In this document: positions 24,965-32,736 of the stretch, piece by piece
How positions within the stretch are numbered: position 1 is the first letter of the stretch
Layout of the letters: each line of letters begins with the position of its first letter
Assembly (NCBI GenBank): GCA_021732285.1
Contig: JAKFVH010000201.1
Coordinates: forward strand, 1 to 36,766
Length of the DNA: 36,766 nt
Direction: 5' to 3'
Origin: Reyranella sp.
Lineage (GTDB): Bacteria > Pseudomonadota > Alphaproteobacteria > Reyranellales > Reyranellaceae
Made by a program: the position numbers and the translations under genes
The notes under the pieces: generated by a model
What the model was told of the DNA's origin: nothing
Database searches by the model: none
What the model saw: only the letters and a program-made list of their open reading frames with translations

Positions 24965-24992
24965 TTGGACGGCACGCATGTTGCAGTATGCG
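24965..24992 (+). promoter_or_regulatory. Weak candidate promoter for the second Bug receptor gene
   Basis: TTGGAC (24965-24970) and TATGCG (24987-24992) are separated by 16 bases in the 78-base divergent gap. The -10 match is moderate. Divergent promoters for the amidohydrolase and the receptor must share this short region, so they may be co-regulated. Confidence 0.25.
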
Positions 24993-25024
24993 TCCCGGCT
25001 TTCATAGTCTTTGAGGGATCGGCC

Positions 25025-26008
25025 ATGCTGTCTCGCCGTCGCTTCGCGGTTCTCGCCGCCCTTGCTGCTCCCCCTCTTGTGCGTGGGGGCGTCGCCGCGG
25101 CACAGACTCCCTGGCCGTCGAAGCCGATCCGCTGGATCGTTAACTTTCCGCCGGCGGGCGCGGCCGACATCCTGTCGCGAACCCTGGCCGAGTATTTCGG
25201 CAGCCGGCTCGGCCAGCCGATCGTCGTCGAGAACAAGCCCGGCGCCGGCGGCCTTTTGGGCGCCGACATCGTCGCCAAGGCGCGCGGCGATGCGCACGTC
25301 GTCATGATGTCGAGCGCCGCGTCGCACGGCATCGGACCGGTCCTCTACAAGGACGTGCCCTACGATCCGCTGGGCGACTTCACGCACATCCATCCGGTCG
25401 GGACGTTTCCCAGCGTGCTTGCCGTGAACGGCGGTTCGACGATCACGAGTGCCCGGCAGCTCATCGATCTGGCACGCAGCAAGCCCGGCGAGGTCACCTA
25501 CGGCTCCGGCGGCAACGGCACGATGAACCATCTCGTCGGCCAGCTGCTGGCGCGGTCGGCCGGCGTGCAACTGACCCACATTCCCTATCGCGGCTCGGCG
25601 CCGGCGATGAACGACCTTTTGGGCGGCCAGATCACGGCGCTCATGGAGAGCCTGCCGACGGCGATCGGCTACTTCAATGCGGGGCGCATGCGTCCGCTCG
25701 CCGTCAGCGAAGCGGAAAGATCGCCGTCGCTGCCCGACACCCCGACCCTCCGCGAAGCCGGCTTCCAGGATGTCGTCGCGACCAACTGGTTCGGGTTCTC
25801 GGCGCCAGCCGACATCCCTCGTGACGTAGCCCTCCGATGGGAGACGGAGATCGCGACAGCGTTGCAGAGCAGCCAGGTCCGTGAGGCCTTCGGCAAGATC
25901 GGCGTCAGGCCCGGCGCCTTGGGAGCGGCCGCCTATACCGACTTGATCCGCAGCGAACTCGCGCGATGGAAGGAAGTCATTCGCATCGGCAACATCCGCG
26001 CCGATTAG
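25025..26008 (+). CDS. Bug-family (TctC-like) solute receptor, solitary copy 2
   Basis: A periplasmic binding protein of about 327 residues. The N-terminus MLSRRRFAVLAALAAPPLV has a twin-Arg-like pattern (SRRRFAV), so export may be Tat-dependent. The mature region opens WPSKPIRWIVNFPPAGAADILSR, followed by GQPIVVENKPGAGGLLGADIV, the YGSGGNGTMNHL block, IPYRGSAPAMNDLLGGQI and NWFGFSAPADIPRD. There is no TctAB partner, as with the first copy. It is divergent from the amidohydrolase, which may act on its ligand. ATG 25025 is chosen because the upstream frame runs antisense through the amidohydrolase gene. Confidence 0.92.
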   Translation: MLSRRRFAVLAALAAPPLVRGGVAAAQTPWPSKPIRWIVNFPPAGAADILSRTLAEYFGSRLGQPIVVENKPGAGGLLGADIVAKARGDAHVVMMSSAASHGIGPVLYKDVPYDPLGDFTHIHPVGTFPSVLAVNGGSTITSARQLIDLARSKPGEVTYGSGGNGTMNHLVGQLLARSAGVQLTHIPYRGSAPAMNDLLGGQITALMESLPTAIGYFNAGRMRPLAVSEAERSPSLPDTPTLREAGFQDVVATNWFGFSAPADIPRDVALRWETEIATALQSSQVREAFGKIGVRPGALGAAAYTDLIRSELARWKEVIRIGNIRAD

Positions 26009-26040
26009 TACCAACTATCATTGAACGGTGACTCACGGCT

Positions 26041-26107
26041 GTCACCCCGAGCGCAGCGAGGGGCCTTTGAAGCCACAGGAAAGGTCCCTCGCTGCGCTCG
26101 GGATGAC
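26041..26107. repeat. Intergenic hairpin repeat, family A, short copy 3 (possible bidirectional terminator)
   Basis: The inverted repeat runs from GTCACCCCGAGCGCAGCGAGG (in which the first 20 bases begin at 26041) to the inverse copy ending GGGATGAC at 26107, with an inner CCTTT/AAAGG pair and a loop of about 11 bases. It shares the GTCATCCCGAGC and GGTCCCTC blocks with 6731-6843 and 8567-8677 but lacks their long centre. It lies between convergent stops at 26008 and 26144, a suitable place for a terminator for both strands. Confidence 0.8.
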
Positions 26108-26143
26108 ACCGGGGCCTGTATCAGGCAACTGCGATTCCGCGTA

Positions 26144-26785
26144 CTAGCGCTCTTCGGCGGCGAGCTTCACGCCCAGCCCGATCAGGGCCACGCCCGTGAT
26201 GCCGTCGAGCGTGCGGCGGATGCGCGGCCGGCGCAGGGCGTCGGCCATGCGCGCGGTCGCCAGCGCATAGCCCGTCAGCCACAGCAGCGTCATGGCGCTG
26301 AACAGCAGGCCCAGTGCCGCCAAGCCCGTGAAGTCCGTTGCGCCAGCCGGCGCGAACTGCGGCAGCATCGAGGAGAAGAAGGCGGCAATCTTGGGATTGC
26401 CGAGGTCGCTCACCACGCCCTGCAGATAGGCCTGTCGCGGCCGCAATCCGCGGGCCGCCGGCTCAGCGATCGCCTGCTGAAGCGCGCTGGGGCCGAAGGC
26501 GGCGCGCAGCGATTGCACGCCCAGCCATATGAGATAGGCGGCACCGGCGTATTTGACGGCGAGGAACAGCGGCTCGGAGGCGATCAGCAGGGCCACCAGG
26601 CCCGCCGAGGTGGCGAGCGCCCAGATCGCGAGGCCGGTGGAGACGCCGAGCGCCGTCGCCAGGCCGGCCGAACGGCCGCCCAGCAGGGCGTTGCGGATGG
26701 TCATGGCGGTGTCGGGTCCCGGCGTGCAGATCACCAGGGCGGCAATGCCGATGAAGGCGATGAGTGGTCCGGTCAGGTACTCCAT
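26144..26785 (-). CDS. LysE/RhtB-family amino-acid or metabolite exporter
   Basis: An inner-membrane exporter of 213 residues with about six hydrophobic segments. The N-terminal signature IGIAALVICTPGPDTAMTIRNALLGGRSAGL is diagnostic of the LysE/RhtB superfamily, and the middle block KYAGAAYLIWLGVQSLRAAFG is also conserved. Members export amino acids such as lysine, homoserine or threonine; the ligand here cannot be read from the sequence. The start follows a good AAGGAGAG ribosome-binding site and lies 15 bases after the DUF4239-like gene. It is the last gene of the leftward operon that begins with the TauD-type dioxygenase. Confidence 0.92.
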   Translation of the reverse strand: MEYLTGPLIAFIGIAALVICTPGPDTAMTIRNALLGGRSAGLATALGVSTGLAIWALATSAGLVALLIASEPLFLAVKYAGAAYLIWLGVQSLRAAFGPSALQQAIAEPAARGLRPRQAYLQGVVSDLGNPKIAAFFSSMLPQFAPAGATDFTGLAALGLLFSAMTLLWLTGYALATARMADALRRPRIRRTLDGITGVALIGLGVKLAAEER

Positions 26786-26800
26786 CGAGCTCTCCTTCGG

Positions 26801-27586
26801 CTAGCCGCTCTTGCGGCTCTCCATGATGGTGATCGTCTGCATGATCATGCCCGGATCGACGGCTGATCGCCCCTTGAACGGCTGGTCCATGACGAACACG
26901 AAGCCGATGAAGGTGCCCAGCACGGCCATCTGGCAGCCCAGGATGATGGCGCGAAAGCGCGTCCGCTCGATGTTGCTGCTGACGAACAGCAGCAGCACGA
27001 CGGCAAACCCGATGGCCTCCCAGAAGACCGCCGACAGCGACACAGTCACGGCGTTGAGCCGCGAATCGCGCGCCTCGGCCACCTGGTCGAACGAACGCAG
27101 CATCTCGGCGTAGATCGTGACCTGTCGCCCCTGCAACGGCTCGAGGGCCAGCACGCCGCGCGAGACGAGGCCGAAGGCGTCCTGGGTCTTGTCGCTGCCG
27201 TCGCCGTGCGCCAGCTTCGGCCATTCGTCGCTGACGATCGACCGCGCATAGGCGAGAAGATGGGGCCGGACCGCATCCGCCGTTTCGTGGCCATAGCGCA
27301 CCAGCAGCCGGTCGAAGCGGTTGATGCTGGAAGCCTCCGCCGAGACCAAGGCATCGACCTTGCGATAGTTGGACTCCGCTTCGACCAGCGTGAAGGCAAT
27401 CACGAAGCTCGTGGCCGTGAACAAAGTGCCCTGCAGCCGCAGCACGAAGTCGGTTTTTTCGGCGTCGGGATTCAGCCAGGGAAGGCGATGGGTCACCGGC
27501 GGCAGGACCGTAATCAGTCCGGACAGCACGGCGGCGCAGGCGACCAGCAGCAGCCAGTCGGGGAGGGAATAAAGCCAGTCGATCAC
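26801..27586 (-). CDS. DUF4239-like (bestrophin-related) membrane protein
   Basis: A 261-residue protein starting at GTG 27586. Two N-terminal hydrophobic segments (LLLVACAAVLSGLITVL and a weaker one near TLFTATSFVIAFTLVEAE) precede a soluble central region, with two C-terminal membrane spans (AIGFAVVLLLFVSS and AVLGTFIGFVFVMD). The pattern E-A-ES-Y-K after the second segment, the central helical part and the final paired spans resemble DUF4239 proteins, which may be bestrophin-like channels. The function is not established. It is spaced 15-16 bases from both neighbours, so it is in the operon, but no link to the flavoprotein or dioxygenase is evident. Confidence 0.7.
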   Translation of the reverse strand: MIDWLYSLPDWLLLVACAAVLSGLITVLPPVTHRLPWLNPDAEKTDFVLRLQGTLFTATSFVIAFTLVEAESNYRKVDALVSAEASSINRFDRLLVRYGHETADAVRPHLLAYARSIVSDEWPKLAHGDGSDKTQDAFGLVSRGVLALEPLQGRQVTIYAEMLRSFDQVAEARDSRLNAVTVSLSAVFWEAIGFAVVLLLFVSSNIERTRFRAIILGCQMAVLGTFIGFVFVMDQPFKGRSAVDPGMIMQTITIMESRKSG

Positions 27587-27602
27587 AGTCGGATGCTTCG
27601 TC

Positions 27603-29192
27603 TCACGGGTCGATCAACACGCCGGGATTCATCATCCCCTTGGGATCGAGTTCGCGCTTGGCGCCGCGCAAGGCCTTGGCGAACAGCTCCGGTCGTTGCT
27701 TATCATAGAACGGCCGGTGGAAGCGACCGACGGCATGATGGTGGGTGGTCGTCCCGCCATGCTCGACGGTGGCCGCCGTGCAGGTCGACAGCACCTCCAT
27801 GAACTGATCGAGCGCGATGCGCTTGTCCAGGATGCCGCCGAAGGTGAAATAGAGGCAGGGGCCGTCGGGATAGACGTGGGTGAAGCGGCAGGTGACGGTG
27901 CCTTCGCGGCCTGTGACGCGCTTGATCGTGTCCCGGGCGATCTTCGTGATCTTCCGGTGGAAGTCGGGGACACGCTCCCAGGTCATCGACGTCTCGAAGG
28001 TCGAGGAGAGGATGCCGCGCGCCACCGCGTGCTCGCCGTAGTGTGGGGCCCGGATGAACTTGTTGCGCCAGGCGCCGGCTGCGCCCGAGCGATGGGCGTT
28101 CTCGTCGTCGGCGCCGGGCTCGGGCACGCCGCCGTGGCCGGCGCAGATCTCCAGCGCCCGCTTCATCCAGGCATCGAGCGGATGGTCGGCCGATTCGAAG
28201 GCGAGCACGAGCACCGCTTCCTCATTGCTCCACGGGATGTTGGGCAGCGCCTCGCGCGCCTCGAGCAGCCGGCAGTTGGCGGGATAGAGCCCCGCCTGGG
28301 TGATCTCGCGCACCGCGTCGGCGCCGTCGAAGAAGCTCTTGAAGCGCACGGAAGCCGAAGCGCGGAACGTCGGCTTCTTGCGCAGGCGCACCCAGGCTTC
28401 GGTGATGATGCCCAAAATGCCCTCGGAGCCGATGAACAGGCGGTCGGGGCTGGGGCCGGCGCCGGAACCGGGCAGGCGGCGGCTCTCCAGCGTGCCGGCC
28501 GGCGTCACCACGCGGGTGCTTTCGACGAAGTCGTCGATGTGGGTGTAGAGCGTGGCGTAGTGGCCGCCCGAGCGCGTGGCGATCCAGCCGCCCAGGGTCG
28601 AGCAGCGATAGGCCTGCATGTAGTGGCGCATGGTGAAGGGGCTGTCGCGCAGCTGGTCCTCGATCGCGGGCCCATAGATGCCGCCCTGGATGCGCGCGGC
28701 GTGGCTCACCGCATCGACTTCCAGCACCTTGTCCATGTGGCGCGTCGAGATCGTCACCACCTTGTCGAACTGGGCGCCGGGCTCGATGCCCTTCACCACC
28801 GACGAGCCGCCGCCGTAGGGGATCGCCTTGGCGCCGATCCTGTCGCACCAGTCGAGCAGGCGCACGACGTCCTGCTCGTTCTCGGGGAAGGCCACGGCGT
28901 CGGGCGGGTTGGGCACTTGCCGCATGAACATGCGCGTGGTGTCGAAGCCCGCCTTGCCGTAGCTGTGCTCCAGCCGCGTCAGGTGATCGGTGCGCACGAT
29001 GTCCTTCAGCGCATCGGGCACGGCCATGCGCGGCGCGCGTAGCGTGATCTCCTCGGGCTTGGGCGGCGGCGTGATGTCGAAGCCGTTGAGGCCGTAGCGC
29101 TGGGCGATCTCGGCTTCCCAGGGCTTGATCTCTTCCGGCGTCAGGTCCTCGTCGGCATAGCCCCAGGCATAGAACTTCTTCTGCCGCCGCAT
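27603..29192 (-). CDS. FAD-binding oxidoreductase, alkylglycerone-phosphate-synthase-like
   Basis: A 529-residue flavoprotein. The FAD-binding type 4 (PCMH) domain has the PYGGGSSVV motif and a PxxxxDVVRLLDWC block; the C-terminal FAD-oxidase domain includes TCRFTHVYPDGPCLYFTF and ends TTHHHAVGRFHRPFYDKQ...DPKGMMNPGVL. The HHH segment and overall plan match alkyldihydroxyacetonephosphate synthase (AGPS), which in eukaryotes makes ether-lipid precursors. Bacterial relatives may act on other 2-hydroxy acids or ketones. The start at 29192 (MRRQKKFYAWGY) follows a perfect GGAGGAAAC; the longer frame to 29330 runs antisense-like over the dioxygenase end and is rejected. It is 23 bases after the dioxygenase stop. 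Confidence 0.87.
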   Translation of the reverse strand: MRRQKKFYAWGYADEDLTPEEIKPWEAEIAQRYGLNGFDITPPPKPEEITLRAPRMAVPDALKDIVRTDHLTRLEHSYGKAGFDTTRMFMRQVPNPPDAVAFPENEQDVVRLLDWCDRIGAKAIPYGGGSSVVKGIEPGAQFDKVVTISTRHMDKVLEVDAVSHAARIQGGIYGPAIEDQLRDSPFTMRHYMQAYRCSTLGGWIATRSGGHYATLYTHIDDFVESTRVVTPAGTLESRRLPGSGAGPSPDRLFIGSEGILGIITEAWVRLRKKPTFRASASVRFKSFFDGADAVREITQAGLYPANCRLLEAREALPNIPWSNEEAVLVLAFESADHPLDAWMKRALEICAGHGGVPEPGADDENAHRSGAAGAWRNKFIRAPHYGEHAVARGILSSTFETSMTWERVPDFHRKITKIARDTIKRVTGREGTVTCRFTHVYPDGPCLYFTFGGILDKRIALDQFMEVLSTCTAATVEHGGTTTHHHAVGRFHRPFYDKQRPELFAKALRGAKRELDPKGMMNPGVLIDP

Positions 29193-29215
29193 GTTTCCTC
29201 CGATTTGTTCGTTGT

Positions 29216-30082
29216 TCAGGCCGCGAACGCGACGGGCCTGTTCGTTCCCTTGATCTGCGTGCGATGCATGATGCGCCGCGCCGCGCCGTCGAACGGATCG
29301 CGCCGGTGCATGGTCGAACGGTTGTCCCACATCACCAGGTCGCCGAGCTTCCAGACATGCTGGTAGACGAAGCGCGGCTCAGTGGCGTGCGCCCACAGGT
29401 CCTCGAGCAGCGCGTCGGACTCCTCGCGCGAATAACCTTCGATGTAGGAATTGCGCCGCCGGCCGAAATAGAGCGTGGCACGGCCGTTGCCGGGATGGCG
29501 CAGGATCGCCGGATGCCAGGCGCCGGGTGCCGCCATGGGATCGTCGGTCGGCGTCACGCCCTTGCGCAGGTAGCCGCCCGAATTGTAGGTGCCGTCGTGT
29601 TTTATGCGCCGGCCCTCGATCCGCAGCGCCAGGTCGGCGGGCAGCGCCGCGCAGGCCGCCTGCATGCCGCAGAACCAGGTGTTGCCGCCGCTTTCGGGGA
29701 TCTCCAGCGAATAGAGCATGGAGGCGTCGGGCGGCGTGTCGAGGTAGCTCATGTCGGTGTGCCACACCGCCTCGCCGGCGCCGAGTGCGCCGATCGGATC
29801 GCCCTTGGCGTCGAGCACATTGGAGACGACGTAGATGTCGGGATAGCCGGGCGGGCTGATGCGGCCGCGCTCCTGGTTGGGCGGTGGGTCGAGCTCGCCG
29901 AAGCGGCGGCTGAAGGCCAGAAGGTCTGTTTCGCTGAGCTGCTGGCCGCGCAGCAGGATCATGGAATGCTCGGTCCAGGCGCGCTCGATCGCCGCGAAGT
30001 CCTGATCGCTCAGTGATCGCAGATCGACGCCGGAAATCTCCGCGCCCACCGCCTCGCTCACCGGACGCACCGTCACGGCCAT
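29216..30082 (-). CDS. TauD/TfdA-family Fe(II)/2-oxoglutarate dioxygenase
   Basis: A 288-residue cytoplasmic oxygenase that couples 2-oxoglutarate decarboxylation to substrate hydroxylation, often releasing sulfite, a phenol or an aldehyde. The iron ligands appear intact: H108 and D110 in VWHTDMSY, and the distal H259 in NRSTMHRRDPFD. The 2-oxoglutarate Arg is probably in GAARRIMHRTQIKG. The N-terminus (VGAEISGVDLRSLSDQDFAAI) and length fit the family. It is the first gene of a leftward operon with an AGPS-like flavoprotein, a DUF4239-like protein and a LysE exporter. The substrate is unknown; sulfonates, aryloxy acids and small carboxylates are all possible. Confidence 0.92.
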   Translation of the reverse strand: MAVTVRPVSEAVGAEISGVDLRSLSDQDFAAIERAWTEHSMILLRGQQLSETDLLAFSRRFGELDPPPNQERGRISPPGYPDIYVVSNVLDAKGDPIGALGAGEAVWHTDMSYLDTPPDASMLYSLEIPESGGNTWFCGMQAACAALPADLALRIEGRRIKHDGTYNSGGYLRKGVTPTDDPMAAPGAWHPAILRHPGNGRATLYFGRRRNSYIEGYSREESDALLEDLWAHATEPRFVYQHVWKLGDLVMWDNRSTMHRRDPFDGAARRIMHRTQIKGTNRPVAFAA

Positions 30083-30172
30083 GTCTCTTCCTCCGTATGC
30101 GACCGGATGATCGGCTCGCAGCGGCGGTCGATCAAGCGTCGAGGATTGCCGTGATCAGCGGCTTAACCGTCA

Positions 30173-30475
30173 CTAAGGAAAGCCCCAGGGGTCGCGAGCT
30201 TCCATCGGAAGGTTGGCTGGGTTGGTTTCCCCACAGCTGTTTTCCAGCACTTGCACGGCATTGCTGGGCATCGTCGATACAGAATGATTGTCTATTTTGT
30301 AGCGGTAGCAGAGCGACAGGGTGAAGTACGTTAGCCCGAGCGCAACAATCGCAGTAGATGTCGTGTGTTTGACGATCGCCATCTTTGGATGGATCTCGTC
30401 GATCACGTGCAACAATCCTACGATGATGCAGAGGATTGCGGCGACGTAGTAGGTGATGCTGAAGTCGGGATACAA
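30173..30475 (-). CDS. Small two-span membrane protein of unknown function
   Basis: A 100-residue reading frame that starts at TTG 30475, supported by a perfect GGAGG five bases upstream (30481-30485 on the plus strand as CCTCC). Two membrane segments are visible: YYVAAILCIIVGLLHVI and TTSTAIVALGLTYFTLSL. A hydrophilic C-terminal tail of about 40 residues contains two Cys. I recognise no family. It lies in the A+T-richer patch with the orphan gene at 30989, and its base use differs from the chromosome around it. The alternative is that this is a chance frame, but the ribosome-binding site and the hydrophobic pattern support a real gene. Confidence 0.5.
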   Translation of the reverse strand: MYPDFSITYYVAAILCIIVGLLHVIDEIHPKMAIVKHTTSTAIVALGLTYFTLSLCYRYKIDNHSVSTMPSNAVQVLENSCGETNPANLPMEARDPWGFP

Positions 30476-30841
30476 TGCTGCCTCCAGACGTTGGGCAGCT
30501 TCCCAAATATCGGCATTCGAGTGCCTTTGCTGGCGAGCGATTCAACTATTAATCCCGACTCCCAAAAGCTTTGTGTTGATGCTTTTTCTTCCGACAGGAT
30601 CGCCTTCAAGTCAGAACTTCAGAGAATTTCGGCGAATCGGCCAACCGAGGATTGGGCGATTCAAAGGCACAAATGGCCCGACGGGAAATTTTCGAAATCG
30701 CTGCGAGCGCGGTGGTCGGCGGTATCAAATTTTCCCCAAGGGACCTTCAAGCAGTTAGGTGCTTTTGTGCCTACAACCAGGGAATGCGACGCCCGACGGG
30801 GCGATATACTATTGCTAGTTGCAGCCAACAATTGGTCCTCC

Positions 30842-30871
30842 TTGTGAACCTTGTTCCGCCGACCATATTAT
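30842..30871 (+). promoter_or_regulatory. Candidate promoter for the orphan gene at 30989
   Basis: TTGTGA (30842-30847) and TATTAT (30866-30871) are separated by 18 bases. Transcription would start near 30878, leaving a leader of about 110 bases that contains the inverted repeat at 30932-30948. Confidence 0.3.
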
Positions 30872-30931
30872 TTGTCACATGGGTGGACTGATCACGATGT
30901 CAGTCCAGGGAAGGCAAATGCCGGCACAATT

Positions 30932-30948
30932 TTCCGAAATTTTCGGAA
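30932..30948. promoter_or_regulatory. Perfect 7-bp inverted repeat, possible operator
   Basis: TTCCGAA, a 3-base ATT spacer and TTCGGAA form a perfect inverted repeat about 40 bases before the start of the orphan gene. A further TTCGG follows at 30951. The size and symmetry would suit a dimeric repressor site. It could instead be a small RNA hairpin; its GC content is too low for a strong terminator. Confidence 0.3.
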
Positions 30949-30988
30949 GTTTCGGTGACACAAAAGTGCCGGTGTGTGTGGGGAGAAA

Positions 30989-31696
30989 ATGGTCGATCTC
31001 TCGTTAAGGTCTAGCCGTCTCTTTGAAGTGCGCAACCTCGGCGAAGTGCTTCCAACGCTTGGCTATCCTCCGACGGAAGGCGGATACGAACGCCTGCGGA
31101 GCGACTTCAAGTCGCTCGATGGCCAACGAAACCTCTTCAGCAAGACCGATACACTCCGCGACTTCGGGAAAATGATGAGCCGGTTCAACGATCGGCTTGA
31201 GCCGCCGAGCGGACGGCTGGTCTATCAACACATGAGGCGGGAAGTCTTCCTGAAGTACTCCACTGGAGGCTACATCGCCGGCATGGTGTACGTAATGGGC
31301 GTGGAGAAAGGCATTTTCGCCCACGGCGATGGAAATGTAGAAGCGGCCATCAATAAGCTGATCGTGAAACACACCTTTTGTGTCGATGGTCTCAGAGAGG
31401 CGTGCCGCGACATGGCCAAAAAGCGCAATGGCCACGCCGACGGGCACGGCGACTGGGTGGGTGTAGTGGCCGAGATCGCCGGTGCCGCCAAACTGCACAA
31501 CGATGTCGTTCAGATGGTCGCAAATCGATATCGAACGCGAGAGGATGTCTGCAACCGGATCAACGAAGCCGCCAAGGAAGTTTGCGGTCCTGGCATCTCA
31601 ACCATGGTTCACGACCAAGCTCACCTGAAGAGGTTTCGCAAGCGCCGAGGCTTTGAGGCGATCCCAGCCAGGCTCCTGCCCCCACTTCCGGAGTAA
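30989..31696 (+). CDS. Orphan protein of unknown function in A+T-richer patch
   Basis: A 235-residue soluble protein from ATG 30989 (MVDLSLRSSRLFEVRNL). GGGGAG lies directly before this ATG, close spacing but the best available; GTG 30974 is an alternative. No signal peptide or membrane segment is visible. The composition is mixed, with many basic residues near the C-terminus (HLKRFRKRRGFEAIP). Segments such as GGYERLRSDFKSLDGQRN and VQMVANRYRTREDVCNRINEAAKEVCG look like helical protein, so it is probably a real gene, but I recognise no domain. Its G+C is below that of its neighbours. It stops 14 bases before the convergent hydrolase gene. Horizontal acquisition is likely, by inference. Confidence 0.65.
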   Translation: MVDLSLRSSRLFEVRNLGEVLPTLGYPPTEGGYERLRSDFKSLDGQRNLFSKTDTLRDFGKMMSRFNDRLEPPSGRLVYQHMRREVFLKYSTGGYIAGMVYVMGVEKGIFAHGDGNVEAAINKLIVKHTFCVDGLREACRDMAKKRNGHADGHGDWVGVVAEIAGAAKLHNDVVQMVANRYRTREDVCNRINEAAKEVCGPGISTMVHDQAHLKRFRKRRGFEAIPARLLPPLPE

Positions 31697-31710
31697 CGGG
31701 CGCGCCTGCA

Positions 31711-32736
31711 TCAAGCTCCCAGCAGCTGCTTCATCCAGCTCGTCAGCTTGGCCGCGGCGGCGAGCGCGATCGGCCCTGCGAAACCGGCATCGGTCGGCCA
31801 TTGCGCCACCTTGAGATTGTGGCTGGCCGCGGGAATGACCACCGCTTCGCCGGGCGCGTCGCGCTTGCCGAGCGCGTCGATCAGGGGCTGCACGTCTTCC
31901 ATGGGCACGACCTGGCGATCGGCCGCGCCCTGCAGCACCAGGCAGGGCAGGCGCGATGCTAAAAGCGCCTGCGCGGGATCGAACGCCAGCAGCTGCTGCA
32001 GGAACGGCCCGGCATAGGGCGGAAAGAGCGCGCCGAGCTCGCGCGGCAGGTCGGCCGGCACGTGGCCGGTCGCCTCGATGGCGGCGATGGCGCGATCGGT
32101 CGGCGCTAAAAGATTGGGGGCGCCGCGTCCGATCTGGGCGCGCAGGATGTCTGAAAGCTTCCGGCCGGGCGCGGCCACCAGCACCATGCCGTGCGGCGGG
32201 TTTTTGGCGATGGTGGGCGCCGCGGCCAGCACCAGCAGACCGCCCTCGCTGTGGCCCAGCAAGGCCGTGGCATAGGCCTTGATCTCGTCGTGCTTCACCA
32301 GCTCGCCGTGGGCGGCGGCGACGTCGGCGACGAAATTGTCCCACGAGAAGAAGCGCTCCAGCTCGGCGACCGAGCCGTTGGGCTTGGACGTCGAGGCGCC
32401 GATGCCGCGCTTGTCGTAGCGCAGGCTGGCGATGCCGGCCTCGGCCAGAAGCTCGGCGATCTGCTTTAGAAGATCGATGCGGTCGGGGACCAGCGTGTTG
32501 TTGCCGTCGCGGTCGGTCGGGCCGCTGCCCGAGACCAGCACGACGCCCGGCACCTTCTCGAGCTCGCTCCAGATCGGCAGCAGCAAGGTGCCGGCGAGCG
32601 TGGCGCCGTCGCTGCCGGCAAAGCGCACGGCGCGCTGCTTGGTGCCCTTGGCATAGAAGCGCGGCCGCGGTTGCTGCGCGTCTGCCGCCGTTGGCGCAAG
32701 GGCGGCCAGCGCCAGCAGTGCGCGACGCGCGATCAT
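31711..32736 (-). CDS. Exported alpha/beta hydrolase (serine hydrolase)
   Basis: A 341-residue protein with a signal peptide (MIARRALLALAALAPTAADA). The alpha/beta hydrolase core has the oxyanion region LVSGSGPTDRDGN, a DKRGIGAS block, the nucleophile elbow GHSEGG, an acid-residue region VLQGAADRQVVP and the catalytic His in AASHNLKV. This resembles the bacterial esterase/dienelactone-hydrolase-like group that acts on unknown esters in the periplasm. The ATG overlaps the stop of the HIT gene in ATGA, so the two are coupled. Its link to histidine synthesis is probably only positional. Confidence 0.88.
   Translation of the reverse strand: MIARRALLALAALAPTAADAQQPRPRFYAKGTKQRAVRFAGSDGATLAGTLLLPIWSELEKVPGVVLVSGSGPTDRDGNNTLVPDRIDLLKQIAELLAEAGIASLRYDKRGIGASTSKPNGSVAELERFFSWDNFVADVAAAHGELVKHDEIKAYATALLGHSEGGLLVLAAAPTIAKNPPHGMVLVAAPGRKLSDILRAQIGRGAPNLLAPTDRAIAAIEATGHVPADLPRELGALFPPYAGPFLQQLLAFDPAQALLASRLPCLVLQGAADRQVVPMEDVQPLIDALGKRDAPGEAVVIPAASHNLKVAQWPTDAGFAGPIALAAAAKLTSWMKQLLGA

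Larger units (their letters stand above)
30476..30988. other. A+T-richer stretch without a convincing gene
   Basis: About 510 bases with clearly lower G+C than the rest of the window. Several short frames exist on both strands, but none has both a good ribosome-binding site and protein-like composition. It contains a candidate promoter at 30842-30871 and a perfect inverted repeat at 30932-30948 upstream of the orphan gene at 30989. It may be the remains of horizontally acquired DNA; I see no transposase, integrase or tRNA edge. Confidence 0.5.

Noticed and set aside
27696-29042. 448-codon plus-strand frame opposite the AGPS-like gene
   Set aside because: An antisense shadow; no domain recognisable, and the minus strand has a complete flavoprotein with a strong ribosome-binding site.
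30365-30891. Several 60-160 codon frames on both strands in the A+T-richer stretch
   Set aside because: They start at weak codons without ribosome-binding sites, overlap one another in different frames and have no coherent hydrophobic or domain pattern.
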